Shown one piece after another: positions 1 through 8,259 of a DNA stretch of 64,000 nt; positions within the stretch are counted from its first letter, which is position 1; each line of letters begins with the position of its first letter. The stretch is from NCBI RefSeq assembly GCF_910577345.1, contig NZ_CAJTMT010000017.1:1-64000 (forward strand), in the 5' to 3' direction. The notes beneath the pieces were generated by a model. It had not been told where the DNA came from. It did no database searches and worked only from the letters and a program-made list of their open reading frames with translations. The DNA comes from an uncultured Duncaniella sp. (lineage in GTDB: Bacteria > Bacteroidota > Bacteroidia > Bacteroidales > Muribaculaceae). Position numbers and translations under genes: made by a program.

Positions 1-114
1 AAACCCATGAATAAACGACAAACCCATGAATAAACGACAAACCCATGAATAAACGACAAACCCATGAATAAACGACAAACCCATGAATAAACGACAAACC
101 CATGAATAAACGGC
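1..114. repeat. 19-bp tandem repeat, six copies
   Basis: Six head-to-tail copies of AAACCCATGAATAAACGAC start at base 1. The sixth has one change (CGGC for CGAC), and a degraded seventh follows at 115. The array is cut by the window edge, so it may be longer. Each unit holds an ATG whose frame closes within the next unit (MNKRQTHE then stop), because 19 is not a multiple of three. No gene is visible from 115 to 346 apart from AT-rich DNA and the promoter at 204-238. Confidence 0.95.
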
Positions 115-203
115 AAACCATGAGTGAACAAATTGGCAAAACTTTCCGTTAAATTCGTATAAAAGGTTTAAATTAACTTAAGTTAACTCCTCTAAAAATC
201 AAG

Positions 204-238
204 TTTGCAAAATTTAAACAAAAGCTGAGTTAACTTTG
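204..238 (+). promoter_or_regulatory. Bacteroidetes-type promoter for the nucleoside kinase gene
   Basis: TTTG at 204-207 and TAACTTTG at 231-238 match the TTTG / TAnnTTTG pattern of the Bacteroidetes housekeeping sigma factor. The spacing of 23 is slightly longer than usual. The predicted leader is about 100 nt before the ATG at 347. Confidence 0.55.
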
Positions 239-346
239 GGAACACACAAAAAGTCAAAACTATAGTAGACCCCTCAAACAAAGCTATAGTATCTAAAAAT
301 CACACAAGCTACCGGCCATCCCGTAGCTGCAAAATTCATCGCAATC

Positions 347-2014
347 ATGAGCAAGCAATTGAAAGTATACTGCGCCAATCTCGGCGAATATCTCCCCATC
401 AATGGAGGTGAGACCTTAAGTGAAATCTACGAGGGTATCAAGGACCGTATCTCATTCGTTCCGGTCTGTGCCCGCGTCAACAATAAGGCTGAGGATCTGT
501 CGTTTCAGGTTTTCATGCCGAAACAGGTGGAATTCCTCCCCGTCGATTCCCCATCGGGCCACAGATGCTACATCCGTTCGCTCTGCATGATGCTCTACCG
601 CACAGTGGCTTCCCTCTATCCCGGCGCGCAACTCGTCATCAGCCACTCCGTGTCACGCGGTTACTACTGCCGTCTTGACGGTGTGCATGTCGATGCTGCT
701 GTCTGCGAACGTCTAAAGGCCGGGATGCGCTCTCTCGTCGAGCGAGACCTCCCCTTTGAGCGCAAGGAGCGATTGACCACCGACGTGATTGACATAATGG
801 AGGCGCAGGGACTTCACGAGAAGGTGAAGCTGCTCCGCACCCTCCATGAGCTTTATACCGTCTACTATCGTCTTGACGGAATTGCCGATACCTACAACGG
901 CAATCTCGTCCCGCGCACCGGTATGCTCGGGGTCTTTGACCTCGTCCCCTACGAGGAGGGTCTGCTCCTGCTCGGACCTGACCCGGCCGACCCCTCGAAG
1001 CCCACAATTCCCCTATCGCAGCCCAAGCTCTACAAGGCTTTCACCGACTATCTCCGCTTCAATTCGATTATCGGTATCCGTGATGCCGGTGATGTCAACG
1101 AAGTTGCCGCAGGAAAGGGTACGGCCATGATGATCAACGTCGCCGAGGCTCTGCATACGAAGTATATCGGTGAGATTGCCGACAAGATTACCGAGCGCTA
1201 CAACAACGGCGGCGCGAGGGTGGTGCTGATTGCCGGACCGTCGTCGTCGGGCAAGACGACTTTCACCAAACGGCTTGCAGTGCAGCTTCTCACCAATCTG
1301 CTGAAGCCGGTGATGATCTCGCTTGACAATTACTTCGTTGACCGCCACCACACGCCGCGTGACGAGAGCGGTGACTATGACTATGAGTCGCTCTTCGCGC
1401 TTGACCTCGAACTTTTCAACGAACACCTCAACCGCCTCATCAAGGGAGAGGAGATAGAAATCCCTTACTATAATTTCGAACGCGGTGAGCGCGAATACCG
1501 TCAGGAAAGCATCAAACTCGACGACCGTTCAATCCTTCTCATCGAAGGTATCCACGGCCTGAATCCCGAACTGACGCGCGATGTGGATCCTTCGATGAAA
1601 TATCGCATCTACGTCTCGGCGCTTACCACTCTCGCCCTCGATGACCACAATTGGGTGTCGACTACCGACAACCGTCTGCTCCGCCGTATCATCCGTGACT
1701 ACAAGTATCGCGGTACCAATGCACTGGAGACAATACGCCGTTGGCCGAGTGTGCGCCGTGGCGAGGAGAAATGGATTTTCCCCTATCAGGAGAATGCCGA
1801 CTCGATGTTCAATTCGTCCCTGCTGTTTGAGCTCGGTGTGATGCGCGACGAGGCTGACCGTGTGCTCCGCAGTGTCCCCAACGATGTGGTTGAATATGCC
1901 GAGGCCCACCGTCTCCGCAAATTCCTCAGCTACTTCTCCTCCATCCCCTCGACCCTCATCCCCCCGACCTCCCTCCTCCGCGAATTCCTCGGCGGCTCCT
2001 CATTCCACTATTGA
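347..2014 (+). CDS. Nucleoside (uridine-type) kinase with N-terminal ThrRS-like domain
   Basis: This 555-residue cytoplasmic protein belongs to the family annotated in Bacteroidetes as nucleoside kinase. The C-terminal half is a phosphoribulokinase/uridine-kinase-type P-loop domain, with Walker A GPSSSGKTT at residues 297-305, followed by ISLDNYFVDR and LLIEGIHGLNP, which are typical of uridine kinases. The first ~220 residues resemble the TGS and second additional domain of threonyl-tRNA synthetase (HRCYIRS, LYPGAQLVI), as is normal for this family. By family it should phosphorylate a nucleoside such as uridine or cytidine; the substrate is not readable from sequence. The gene stands alone after its own promoter and ends at a large inverted repeat facing the convergent lipoprotein gene. 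Confidence 0.85.
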   Translation: MSKQLKVYCANLGEYLPINGGETLSEIYEGIKDRISFVPVCARVNNKAEDLSFQVFMPKQVEFLPVDSPSGHRCYIRSLCMMLYRTVASLYPGAQLVISHSVSRGYYCRLDGVHVDAAVCERLKAGMRSLVERDLPFERKERLTTDVIDIMEAQGLHEKVKLLRTLHELYTVYYRLDGIADTYNGNLVPRTGMLGVFDLVPYEEGLLLLGPDPADPSKPTIPLSQPKLYKAFTDYLRFNSIIGIRDAGDVNEVAAGKGTAMMINVAEALHTKYIGEIADKITERYNNGGARVVLIAGPSSSGKTTFTKRLAVQLLTNLLKPVMISLDNYFVDRHHTPRDESGDYDYESLFALDLELFNEHLNRLIKGEEIEIPYYNFERGEREYRQESIKLDDRSILLIEGIHGLNPELTRDVDPSMKYRIYVSALTTLALDDHNWVSTTDNRLLRRIIRDYKYRGTNALETIRRWPSVRRGEEKWIFPYQENADSMFNSSLLFELGVMRDEADRVLRSVPNDVVEYAEAHRLRKFLSYFSSIPSTLIPPTSLLREFLGGSSFHY

Positions 2015-2035
2015 TAATTCCCCTATTTGGGAATA

Positions 2036-2141
2036 GATACAAAAGGACAAAAGGGCATAAGGAACAGAAGTCTTTGGTCTGATAATATATCAATCAGATT
2101 AAAAAACTTTTGTTCCTTATGCCCTTTTGTCCTTCTGTATC
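2036..2141. terminator. Long inverted repeat between convergent genes (ACATAAGG family)
   Basis: GATACAAAAGGACAAAAGGG at 2036 begins a ~35 bp arm that pairs almost perfectly with the arm at 2106-2140, leaving a ~35 nt loop. The arms are built from 8-9 bp words (ACAAAAGG, GCATAAGG, AACAGAAG). The element lies exactly between the convergent kinase and lipoprotein genes, so it probably ends transcription in both directions. Related elements occur at 10606, 11524, 13066 and 39321. Confidence 0.7.
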
Positions 2142-2153
2142 TATATCCCCGGT

Positions 2154-2753
2154 TTACAGTTTCATGCGGAGTATCAGTGACTTGCAGCCGGGGAGGCCGG
2201 TGGTGATGAGGGTGTTGCAGCGGGCGGGGGCGTCGGGGGTGCTTGCCGGGAAGGGCATTTCGTAAAGTTCCGTTACGCGGGCTTCCGGGATGAGGTTGGC
2301 CATGATTTCCTCCGGGGAGGGTGGGGTTGTCATTTCTGAATATTCCTTGTAGGTCCAGCGGGTGAAAGCCGTGTTGACCCCAACTCCCCGGCGGTCGAGC
2401 AGAAAACCGTCGTCAAGCTTCACCGGTTCGCTGTCGCGCAGATCCGACGGTGCTGGATAGGACACGAGTGCCGTCCGCGAGGCGTTGAGCATCACCGGGA
2501 CGCGCTCGGCATAGTCGCCGTTGGTCTTGTAGATTTTGGCCATGGGCACGACTGCCGACGGGCGCGTGTCGCGTACGCCCGTGTTCCCATTTCCGGGCAG
2601 AAAGATGACCGATGTGCTGTCGGTTTGCTCGGTTTCAAGGCTTTTGTTCCACCCGACGGCTCCTGAATGACCGTCGGAAACCTCTTTATGAGTGGAACAA
2701 CCGGCCATAACCGCACTCGCGGTTATGGCCGGAAGAATAAGATGTCTTACCAT
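2154..2753 (-). CDS. Hypothetical lipoprotein
   Basis: This 199-residue protein starts with a lipoprotein signal peptide, MVRHLILPAITASAVMAGCS, with a lipobox ending at Cys19. It is therefore likely anchored in a membrane facing the periplasm or cell surface. The rest is mostly polar and low in cysteine, with no domain I recognise. It sits 22 bp downstream of the C10 protease gene on the same strand and probably shares its transcript. The small size and position might suggest an inhibitor or accessory of the protease, as seen with streptopain inhibitors, but there is no sequence evidence for that. Confidence 0.6.
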   Translation of the reverse strand: MVRHLILPAITASAVMAGCSTHKEVSDGHSGAVGWNKSLETEQTDSTSVIFLPGNGNTGVRDTRPSAVVPMAKIYKTNGDYAERVPVMLNASRTALVSYPAPSDLRDSEPVKLDDGFLLDRRGVGVNTAFTRWTYKEYSEMTTPPSPEEIMANLIPEARVTELYEMPFPASTPDAPARCNTLITTGLPGCKSLILRMKL

Positions 2754-2775
2754 ATAGAAATAAGGTAGGAGATTG

Positions 2776-5211
2776 TTACTTCTTGATAATCTTGACGGTC
2801 TCCATGCCGTTGGCGGTCACGACGCGGGCAATGTAGAGGCCGGGAGCGAGACTGCTGACATCCGCGCGGGCGCTTGCTCCGTCGATTTCAACGGGAACGG
2901 AGATGGCGGAGCCTGCCAATGACACGAAGTCGACGCTGCTGATTTCCGACGATGCGGTGATGACGGTGTAATCGACAGCCGGGTTGGGCGAGGCAGTGAT
3001 TCCCTTGCTGCTGTCGGCAACAATGTCGTTGATGCCGCTTCGGTCACCGATGGTGATGCGGATTCCCTTGCTCATCTGCTTTCCTTGTGAGTTGAAGAGC
3101 GCGACATTGTATGTCTCACCTGCTTTGGCGTTGGGTAGCTGACCATTAATTGTGATGGTCTTGGTTTCTCCGGGAGTGATTGAAGTCACTTTGGAGTTGA
3201 ACTGTCCTACATTCATTCCGTTACCATCGAACACAGCGGCGATGATGTAGTCGAAGAAATATCCGGAATTGCATTTGATGTCAGCATTTATGATGAGGTT
3301 GTCGGGGTTGACGTTTGTGCGGTCAACCACATTCCAGCTCGCGAGAGTGGTGTTAGGCGCGCCGGGGTTGGCCATGTAGCTGACCGGGATGGGCGAGGTG
3401 AGCAGTGTCACTCCAATCGGTGCGCCGGGATCGTCAATCGCCATTGAGAAGTAGTAGTTGCCTGCGGGTATGCTTGCCTTGAGCGTTTTAATCCATTTGG
3501 ATTGATATGTAAATTCAACCGGTTCGCTTTCGGCCGGGAATTCCAGTTGCATGGGAGCGCCTATGGCAATGATTGAGTCGGCTACAGTACCGTTCATGAG
3601 CACACCATAGACGGTGTTTGTCGCACTGAACTCTCCGGTCCATAATGCAGAGCCGCTGGCGATGAAGGGAACACCGTCATACATCGGCGTGTCGAGAGTC
3701 AGGTCACGGACGCTGAACCGGCCCATTTCCGGCGAAGTGGCTTCAAGTTTGCCGTTAGCGTATTTGACAATCACATAGCCCGGTTCAGTGGCGATTGACG
3801 GGATGACAAATGCCTCCTCGCCAACGGGCTTGAAGATGGGATACATGCGGTAGGTGCCGTCCGCAAGACCGCTGAATCTCAGACCGCCGGAGCCATAGAA
3901 CATTTGGTAAGTGGCATCATTTCCGGTGACATCGTCAATTTCACCGGTCGCATCGTTGATTATGCGTATGCCGAATGAACCTGTGACATCATTCGACGAA
4001 TAGTTGTAGAATCCGCCGTCGATGGCTCTGAAAGTAATTATGCCGTTCTCAGCTTCAGCCCATACTTTGCCTTCGCAGAGAATGTTGATTTTCAGCTTGG
4101 ACCCCTCGACAGGTTTTTGCAGTCCGAGGATGACGAGCTGGCCGACATTGTAGCCTGCGGTGCTGCCACCGATACCCTGCGAGTCGGGGTCGAGTGCGGT
4201 CAGACGGAAGTAACCGTCGCTGATGCCGCTCCAGCCCCAGTTGAAATGGAAATATCCATCCCGGCTGTAGCCGTCGCAGACGAAGCAGTGGCCCACCTCG
4301 GAGTTGGAACCGGCGTAGATTACGGGACCGCAGTTCGTGAGGTTGTCATAGATGGTGTTTTCCCAGTCGGAGAGGGAATAGTATTCACGGAGGGCAACGT
4401 AGGTGCCTTTGTCATAGCCGAAGTCGTTGACGAGCGCCGGGAGGGTATAGATGGTAGCTGCGCCTGAGGCACCGACCCCATAGTCCATCATGACGGAATA
4501 TCCGCAGGCGCGCATGAGCATGGCCACGGCATTTCCCTGGTCTTTCGAGTAGCTGCCACGATAGGAGTCGAGCATATTGGCCCAGTCAAGTTTCACTCCG
4601 GCTTGTTTCCATGAAAGTGTGCTGCCGCCGCTTGTCCATTGATATGTGAAATCAGCATCGAAGGTCTCAGGCCATTTGTGATAGCTCATGGCCTGTGCCA
4701 TTGCTGTGGCCACGCAACCGGTGACTGTGAGCTGTCCGTTGATTTTGGGGCAATAGGTGTTGTAGGGAGTGCTTTGGTCCCATGTCGCTTTTACCAAAGG
4801 TGCGATTGGGGCGCGCTCTGCGCGGCTTGAGGCTGCATACTGCATGTCGCCCTCATTTGCGGCGGCTTCGATTTCAGCCTCATATTGGCTGAGCCACCAG
4901 CGCATGTTGTCGGGGATGTTTTCAGGGTCAAAGGTGCCGGTGGTGCTGTAGCCGAGGATGGGAGCGGCCACATCGTCGGCAGAGACAACGAGATAGCCCT
5001 GCTCTCCTTGGTCAAACACATAGAGGGCGGGGGAATCCTGCGCGCCGACTGTCATCAACGGTGTCTTATGGACTGGTGCGCGGTGCGCTCCGGCGACTGC
5101 GCCTGTGTTGTTCAACGCTCTTGCAAGTGCCTCGGACGGAGAGAGCGACCTCGCCGCAACCGGCCCTGCCATCAAGCCAACTAATGAAAGTAAGAGTAAA
5201 GATTTTCGCAT
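2776..5211 (-). CDS. Secreted C10 (streptopain-like) cysteine protease with T9SS C-terminal domain
   Basis: An 811-residue protein with a signal peptide (residues 1-20) and a C10-type propeptide (roughly 21-125). The catalytic domain has Cys166 in TVTGCVATAMAQAM and His308 in VGHCFVCDGY, followed by FHFNWGWSG. This matches the Cys/His pair and Trp-rich stretch of SpeB, PrtT and interpain. A long beta-rich middle region follows, and residues ~735-811 form a type IX secretion sorting domain (SPNPAVDYTVI, GLYIARV, METVKIIKK). It is predicted to be exported through the outer membrane and to cleave host or dietary proteins. It precedes the lipoprotein gene at 2154. The 5' leader is long and packed with low-complexity repeats. 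Confidence 0.9.
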   Translation of the reverse strand: MRKSLLLLSLVGLMAGPVAARSLSPSEALARALNNTGAVAGAHRAPVHKTPLMTVGAQDSPALYVFDQGEQGYLVVSADDVAAPILGYSTTGTFDPENIPDNMRWWLSQYEAEIEAAANEGDMQYAASSRAERAPIAPLVKATWDQSTPYNTYCPKINGQLTVTGCVATAMAQAMSYHKWPETFDADFTYQWTSGGSTLSWKQAGVKLDWANMLDSYRGSYSKDQGNAVAMLMRACGYSVMMDYGVGASGAATIYTLPALVNDFGYDKGTYVALREYYSLSDWENTIYDNLTNCGPVIYAGSNSEVGHCFVCDGYSRDGYFHFNWGWSGISDGYFRLTALDPDSQGIGGSTAGYNVGQLVILGLQKPVEGSKLKINILCEGKVWAEAENGIITFRAIDGGFYNYSSNDVTGSFGIRIINDATGEIDDVTGNDATYQMFYGSGGLRFSGLADGTYRMYPIFKPVGEEAFVIPSIATEPGYVIVKYANGKLEATSPEMGRFSVRDLTLDTPMYDGVPFIASGSALWTGEFSATNTVYGVLMNGTVADSIIAIGAPMQLEFPAESEPVEFTYQSKWIKTLKASIPAGNYYFSMAIDDPGAPIGVTLLTSPIPVSYMANPGAPNTTLASWNVVDRTNVNPDNLIINADIKCNSGYFFDYIIAAVFDGNGMNVGQFNSKVTSITPGETKTITINGQLPNAKAGETYNVALFNSQGKQMSKGIRITIGDRSGINDIVADSSKGITASPNPAVDYTVITASSEISSVDFVSLAGSAISVPVEIDGASARADVSSLAPGLYIARVVTANGMETVKIIKK

Positions 5212-5213
5212 AT

Positions 5214-5424
5214 TGTGATTGGAGTTTTGAGTTGTGGGTTTTCAGTTTTGAGTTGTGAGTTTTTAGTTTTTAGTTGAGAGTTTTGGGTTGAGAGTTTTGA
5301 GTTTTCAGCCTTCAGCCTATTAGGCTTATTAGCCCTATTTGGCCTATTGGACTTATTAGACTTATTAGACTTATTAATCCTGCTAAGCCCGATGGGCCAG
5401 ATAAGCCAAATAAGTCCAATAGGG
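5214..5424. repeat. Low-complexity leader repeats (GAGTTTTGAGTT and ATTAGACTT types)
   Basis: From 5214 to about 5315 the DNA is a run of degenerate GAGTTTTGAGTTGTGAGTT words. From 5330 to 5424 a 9-bp period (ATTGGACTT, ATTAGACTT, ATTAGACTT) appears. In the latter part, GGCCTATTGGACTTATT near 5341 is complementary to AATAAGTCCAATAGGGC near 5409, so the transcript could fold. Both lie in the predicted 5' untranslated region of the C10 protease. Open frames crossing here are low-complexity artefacts. Confidence 0.75.
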
Positions 5425-5432
5425 CAAATATA
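5425..5432 (-). promoter_or_regulatory. Probable -7 box for the C10 protease gene
   Basis: CAAATATA on the plus strand reads TATATTTG on the minus strand, fitting TAnnTTTG. It would give a ~200 nt leader. No clear -33 TTTG is seen at the expected distance. Confidence 0.4.
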
Positions 5433-5467
5433 CGAAAAAGTTCTAAAATATGCAGTAATATCTAAAA

Positions 5468-5501
5468 AAATGACAGCCAAATCGGTTTTTGGCTGTCATT
5501 T
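5468..5501. terminator. Hairpin AAATGACAGCCAAA / TTTGGCTGTCATTT
   Basis: A perfect 14-bp stem (5468-5481 with 5488-5501) has a 6-nt loop and A/T-rich ends, so it could terminate in either direction. It lies about 120 bp past the stop of the GH97 gene (minus strand) and just upstream of the C10 protease promoter. Confidence 0.65.
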
Positions 5502-5505
5502 CTAT

Positions 5506-5607
5506 AGTTAAAATCCTTCCGGTTTGAGTTAAAATCCCTCCGGCTTGAATTAAAATCCTTCCGGCTTGAATTAAAATTCTTCCGGCTTGCAATTGAAATT
5601 GCTCCGG
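5506..5607. repeat. 21-bp tandem repeat, four copies plus a degenerate fifth
   Basis: Copies at 5506-5526, 5527-5547, 5548-5568 and 5569-5589 follow AATTAAAATCCTTCCGGCTTG with one to three changes each. A worn fifth copy (CAATTGAAATTGCTCCGG) reaches 5607, directly next to the GH97 stop codon. The array fills the space between GH97 and the hairpin at 5468. Confidence 0.9.
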
Positions 5608-5623
5608 AGAGTGCTTTTTTATC

Positions 5624-7789
5624 TCAAAGGGGTTTGATTGAGATCGCGTAGCCGCCGCCTGCGAGGGCGTTGAGGGTCAGTTTCGACTTGGAGGTCACGG
5701 TCTTTTTGGTGATGGTGTAGCGGGTCTGGCCGTCGACGGTATTGGCGTCGGGGGCTTCGGCGTAGATGGTGGCCTCATACTTGCGGCCCGGGTCGAGGAA
5801 GGAGAGCGAGATGGTGCTCTTGCGGTCAGCAAGACCTGCGGTTGAACCTACATACCATTCGTCGGAATTCTTGTCCTTGCGGGCTATGGTCACATATTCC
5901 ATCGGCTCTGCTTCGAGATAGACTGAGCGTTCCCACTCCACGGGGACATCCTTGATGAACTGGAAGGCATCGAGATGCTTTTCGTAGTGCTCGGGGAGGT
6001 CGGCTGCCATCTGGAGGGGGCTGTACATCGTCACATAGAGGGCCAACTGTCCGGGGATGGTTGAGGCAATTTTCGAGTTGTTGCCGGGAGTGAAGGTCGA
6101 GAGGTCAAACTCGAAGATGCCGGGAGTGTAGTCCATCGGGCCACCTTGCAGACGGGTGAAGGGGAGGATGGAAGTGTGGCTCTTGTCGTTGCCGCCCATA
6201 GCCTGATACTCGGTTCCGCGTGCGCTCTCGTTGCCGATGAGGTTGGGATAGGTACGGGCAAGACCGGTCGGACGGCTTGCCTCATGGGCGTTGACCATGA
6301 TTTTGTGTTTGGCAGCTTCCTTTACGGCATGGAGATAATGGTTGTTCATCCACTGCGAGTAGTGATATTCGCCACGGGGGATGATGTTGCCGACATAGCC
6401 GCTCTTCACTGAGTTGTAGCCATAGTCGTTCATGAGCTGATAAGCCTTTTCAAGATGGCGTTCGTAGTTGCGGACGGAAGCCGAGGTTTCATGGTGCATC
6501 ATGAGCTTCACACCCTTGGAGTGGGCGTAGTCGTTGAGTCCCTTGAGGTCGAAGTCGGGATACGGTGTCACGAAGTCAAACACATAGTCCTTCGACTGGC
6601 CGAACCAGTCTTCCCATCCTTCATTCCATCCCTCGACGAGCACCTGGTCGAAGCCGTGTTCGGCAGCGAAGTCGATGTAGCGTTTCACCTTCTCGGTGTT
6701 GGCGCTGTGGCGGCCGTTGGGCTTGGTCTTGGTGTAGTCGGTCTCGCCGAGCTGGACTGAATAGACATCGTCGGTGTAGTTCCATGTTCCCGCACCGGAA
6801 ATCATCTCCCACCACACGCCGATATATTTCACGGGTTTGATCCATGAGGTGTCCTCGAACGAGGTCGGGTCGTTGAGGTTGTAGATGAGGCGCGATGCGA
6901 GGATGTCGCGGGCATCGTCGGTGATGATTACCGAGCGCCACGGACTCTTGGTCGGGGTCTGCATGTAGCCCTTGCGTCCCTGGTTGTCGGGGGTGAGCCA
7001 TGAGCGGAAGGTCATGGTTGTGTCGTTGAGGTTGAGGTGCATTGTCGGATAGTCGATGGTGCCAGCCTCGTGGATGTTGAGATATACGCCGTCGTCGGTC
7101 TTCAGTTGCAGCGATGTCTGCACGCCTGTGGGCGAGAAGGGTGTGGTCGATGCGTTGTCGGGGTTGATTTTCGAGGGGAAGAGGTCGCGTATCTCGCTGA
7201 GGCGCGACTTGGTATAGTTGTATTCCTGCGTGTCGTAGTCGCCGGGAATCCAGTAGGCCGTATGGTCACCGGTCATTGCGAATTCGGTGTCCTCCTCGGC
7301 GATGACGAAGTAGTTGAGGTTGGGCTGTCCGGGGAATTCGTAGCGGAAGCCGATGCCGTCGTCGTAGGCGCGGAAGCGGACCACCATCGTGCGGTCGAAC
7401 TCGGGCTGACGCAGCGTGACGGCCATTTCATTGTAGTTGTTGCGGATTTCAGTCTCCTCGCCCCATACGGGTTGCCAGGTGGTGTCGACGCTGTCGCGGG
7501 TAGTGTCGACAATCTCAAAACCGTCTTTGAGCGAGAGCGCGTTTGCGCCGGTCTTCTTTCCCTGATGAGTGAAACTGTTGCGCCCCGACTCGCTGAAAAG
7601 GTCGAAACCGAGACCGGAGGGGGCGATGATTTCCTTACCCTTGAAATCTACGAAGTAGGTGGGACGTCCGTCGCGTAGCTCGAAAGTCAGAGAGATGTCA
7701 CCATCCGGCGAGGTTAATTTTTCCGCACCCATCATTCCCTGTACGCCAAGTGTTGCACAGGCGAAAGCAAAAAATATACGATGATTCAT
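5624..7789 (-). CDS. Glycoside hydrolase family 97, SusB-type alpha-glucosidase
   Basis: A 721-residue secreted or periplasmic enzyme with a signal peptide (ending near Gly21), an N-terminal beta-sandwich and a (beta/alpha)8 barrel. Key residues keep a constant offset of five from SusB as I recall it: Glu434 (HHETSAS) for E439, Glu503 (NAHEAS) for E508, Glu521 (GNESARG) for calcium ligand E526, and Glu527 (RGTEYQA) for the catalytic acid E532. The retaining GH97 branch has an Asp nucleophile after the YG-x-x-x-x-K motif; here the sequence is VKSGYVG, so an inverting alpha-glucosidase is expected. It should release glucose from starch-like oligosaccharides. No SusC/SusD pair is adjacent, so it is an orphan CAZyme. 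C-terminal sheet domain present; full length. Confidence 0.9.
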   Translation of the reverse strand: MNHRIFFAFACATLGVQGMMGAEKLTSPDGDISLTFELRDGRPTYFVDFKGKEIIAPSGLGFDLFSESGRNSFTHQGKKTGANALSLKDGFEIVDTTRDSVDTTWQPVWGEETEIRNNYNEMAVTLRQPEFDRTMVVRFRAYDDGIGFRYEFPGQPNLNYFVIAEEDTEFAMTGDHTAYWIPGDYDTQEYNYTKSRLSEIRDLFPSKINPDNASTTPFSPTGVQTSLQLKTDDGVYLNIHEAGTIDYPTMHLNLNDTTMTFRSWLTPDNQGRKGYMQTPTKSPWRSVIITDDARDILASRLIYNLNDPTSFEDTSWIKPVKYIGVWWEMISGAGTWNYTDDVYSVQLGETDYTKTKPNGRHSANTEKVKRYIDFAAEHGFDQVLVEGWNEGWEDWFGQSKDYVFDFVTPYPDFDLKGLNDYAHSKGVKLMMHHETSASVRNYERHLEKAYQLMNDYGYNSVKSGYVGNIIPRGEYHYSQWMNNHYLHAVKEAAKHKIMVNAHEASRPTGLARTYPNLIGNESARGTEYQAMGGNDKSHTSILPFTRLQGGPMDYTPGIFEFDLSTFTPGNNSKIASTIPGQLALYVTMYSPLQMAADLPEHYEKHLDAFQFIKDVPVEWERSVYLEAEPMEYVTIARKDKNSDEWYVGSTAGLADRKSTISLSFLDPGRKYEATIYAEAPDANTVDGQTRYTITKKTVTSKSKLTLNALAGGGYAISIKPL

Positions 7790-7843
7790 GTCGTGTGATT
7801 GGTGAATTTTTGAAATTGGAAGTCAGTAAGTATGATAATCACG

Positions 7844-7875
7844 CAAATTTACGAAAAATCCGCATAAAAATCAAG
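7844..7875 (-). promoter_or_regulatory. Promoter for the GH97 gene
   Basis: On the minus strand, TAAATTTG (7851-7844) is preceded by TTG (7875-7873) with a 21-nt gap, matching the Bacteroidetes consensus. The leader to the ATG at 7789 is about 50 nt. Confidence 0.5.
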
Positions 7876-8035
7876 GGATTAAGCATATTTATTAAAATAC
7901 TTTTTCCCAGTCATTCTGACGCGTAATTCCAATCATTGAAGCAAGAGAGGGAAAGAACACAAGCTGCGAAATCCTTTAGGTTAGTTTTACATGTTAAAAA
8001 TGTTAATTTATACGGATAAATTGACGGATATTTAA

Positions 8036-8043
8036 TATATTTG
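8036..8043 (+). promoter_or_regulatory. -7 box for the small gene/GNAT pair
   Basis: TATATTTG lies 18 bp before the ATG at 8062 and fits TAnnTTTG. A TTG at 8021 is too close to be a standard -33 element. Confidence 0.4.
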
Positions 8044-8061
8044 TAATCAAACAGTTTGATT

Positions 8062-8259
8062 ATGATACCTTCAGTCCCCAATCCTCCTATGACTAAAGAC
8101 GAGATTCTCCACTTCCGTAATGAATTGGAACGTCGCGTCCGCGGAGAGTTCACGCAGAGTGAAATTAATGACATACGTCATGAAAATGAGATGAGAGAGC
8201 GGATTTATAATCAGATAACGGCAAATTGTGGAGGCAAAAATCCAATATTCGGGTCGTGA
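8062..8259 (+). CDS. Small acidic/basic protein preceding the GNAT gene (possible antitoxin-like partner)
   Basis: This 65-residue product (MIPSVPNPP then MTKDEILHFRNELERRV) is highly charged and predicted mostly helical. I chose the ATG at 8062 over the upstream TTG at 8056; the ATG at 8089 is also possible. It overlaps the GNAT start by 32 bp, so the two are translationally linked. Arrangement and size resemble toxin-antitoxin operons in which a small protein precedes a GNAT toxin. No ribbon-helix-helix motif is evident, so the antitoxin role is only a hypothesis. The pair is visibly more AT-rich than the flanking GH97 and def-region genes. Confidence 0.55.
   Translation: MIPSVPNPPMTKDEILHFRNELERRVRGEFTQSEINDIRHENEMRERIYNQITANCGGKNPIFGS

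Noticed and set aside
5181..5480. 99-codon open frame rich in NKSNKSN and QLKTKNSQ
   Set aside because: Pure translation of 9-bp and GAGTTTT repeats upstream of the C10 protease.
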